Source: Geobacillus sp. 46C-IIa
GTDB taxonomy: Bacteria > Bacillota > Bacilli > Bacillales > Anoxybacillaceae
NCBI RefSeq assembly: GCF_014679505.1
Contig: NZ_CP061474.1
Coordinates: 3,515,241-3,579,240 of the forward strand
Direction: 5' to 3'
Length of the DNA: 64,000 nt
Part shown: piece by piece, positions 63,959 through 64,000 of the stretch
How positions within the stretch are numbered: the stretch's first letter is position 1
How the letters are laid out: each line of letters starts with the position of its first letter
Made by a program: the position numbers and the translations under genes
The notes under the pieces: generated by a model
Database searches by the model: none
Seen by the model: only the letters and a program-made list of their open reading frames with translations
Told to the model about the DNA's origin: nothing

Positions 63959-64000
63959 AAAGCCATCGAGCTACATTTTTGCTTGTGGACCGCATTCTTG
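63959..64000. other. Unassigned end of window
   Basis: 42 bases after the epuA-like stop; too short to assign. Confidence 0.2.

Overview
The window is chromosomal DNA from a thermophilic, spore-forming, flagellated Firmicute of the Geobacillus/Parageobacillus group, and I would guess close to G. kaustophilus or G. thermoleovorans. The reasons are GC-rich coding with GTG and TTG starts behind strong Shine-Dalgarno sequences, SigA/SigE/SigF-type promoters, sporulation genes (spo0F, spoIIR, spoIID, spoIIQ, spoIIID), an ATP synthase operon of the Bacillus PS3 type, a complex I operon without NuoEFG, and the gene order of the B. subtilis rpoE-pyrG-fba-rho-prfA-glyA-upp-atp segment. No rRNA, tRNA, CRISPR array, prophage or intact insertion sequence was seen.

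Layout. 0.2-4.1 kb: TetR regulator plus fused isobutyryl-CoA mutase (icmF). 4.4-14.8 kb: rpoE, pyrG with a CTP attenuator, a ywjG-like gene on the minus strand, spo0F, fbaA, a small transaldolase, a second murA, glpX, rho, rpmE, tdk. 15-25.8 kb: a sporulation-type lipoprotein, prfA-prmC, spoIIR, a DnaA-box cluster in front of the Sua5/YwlC gene, mntP, the arginine phosphatase ywlE, a chemoreceptor, rpiB, ywlG, glyA, upp. 26.2-33.4 kb: atpZ-I-B-E-F-H-A-G-D-C. 33.8-44.8 kb: nuoA-B-C-D-H-I-J-K-L-M-N, with a NuoC that carries a striking tandem-repeat extension. 45-50.1 kb: ywzB, ywmB, murAA, spoIID, spoIIQ. 50.3-59.2 kb: an accessory island of an Lrp/AsnC regulator, an Opp-type peptide transporter, a leaderless gamma-glutamyltransferase and two short chromate transporters, similar in content to the B. 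subtilis ywrABCD locus. 59.5-64 kb: a BsuPI-domain protein on the minus strand, spoIIID, mbl, flhO, flhP and the start of an epuA-like gene.

Sequence quality changes sharply along the window. Every gene before about 39.7 kb is intact. After that point I count about 29 single-base frameshifts, nearly all short by one base in short homopolymers, affecting nuoJ, K, L and M, probably ywmB, spoIID, oppB, A, D and F, ggt, both chrA genes, the BsuPI gene, mbl, flhO, flhP and epuA. Adding or removing one base restores the family sequence each time, so most are probably sequencing or assembly errors. NuoM also seems to lack about 50 internal residues, which a one-base error cannot explain.

The genes form an energy and housekeeping core: proton-pumping complex I and F1Fo ATP synthase, nucleotide synthesis (pyrG, upp, tdk, glyA), central carbon (fbaA, tal, glpX, rpiB), cell wall (two murA genes, mbl), translation and transcription factors (prfA, prmC, rpmE, ywlC, rho, rpoE), with sporulation control and engulfment genes between them.
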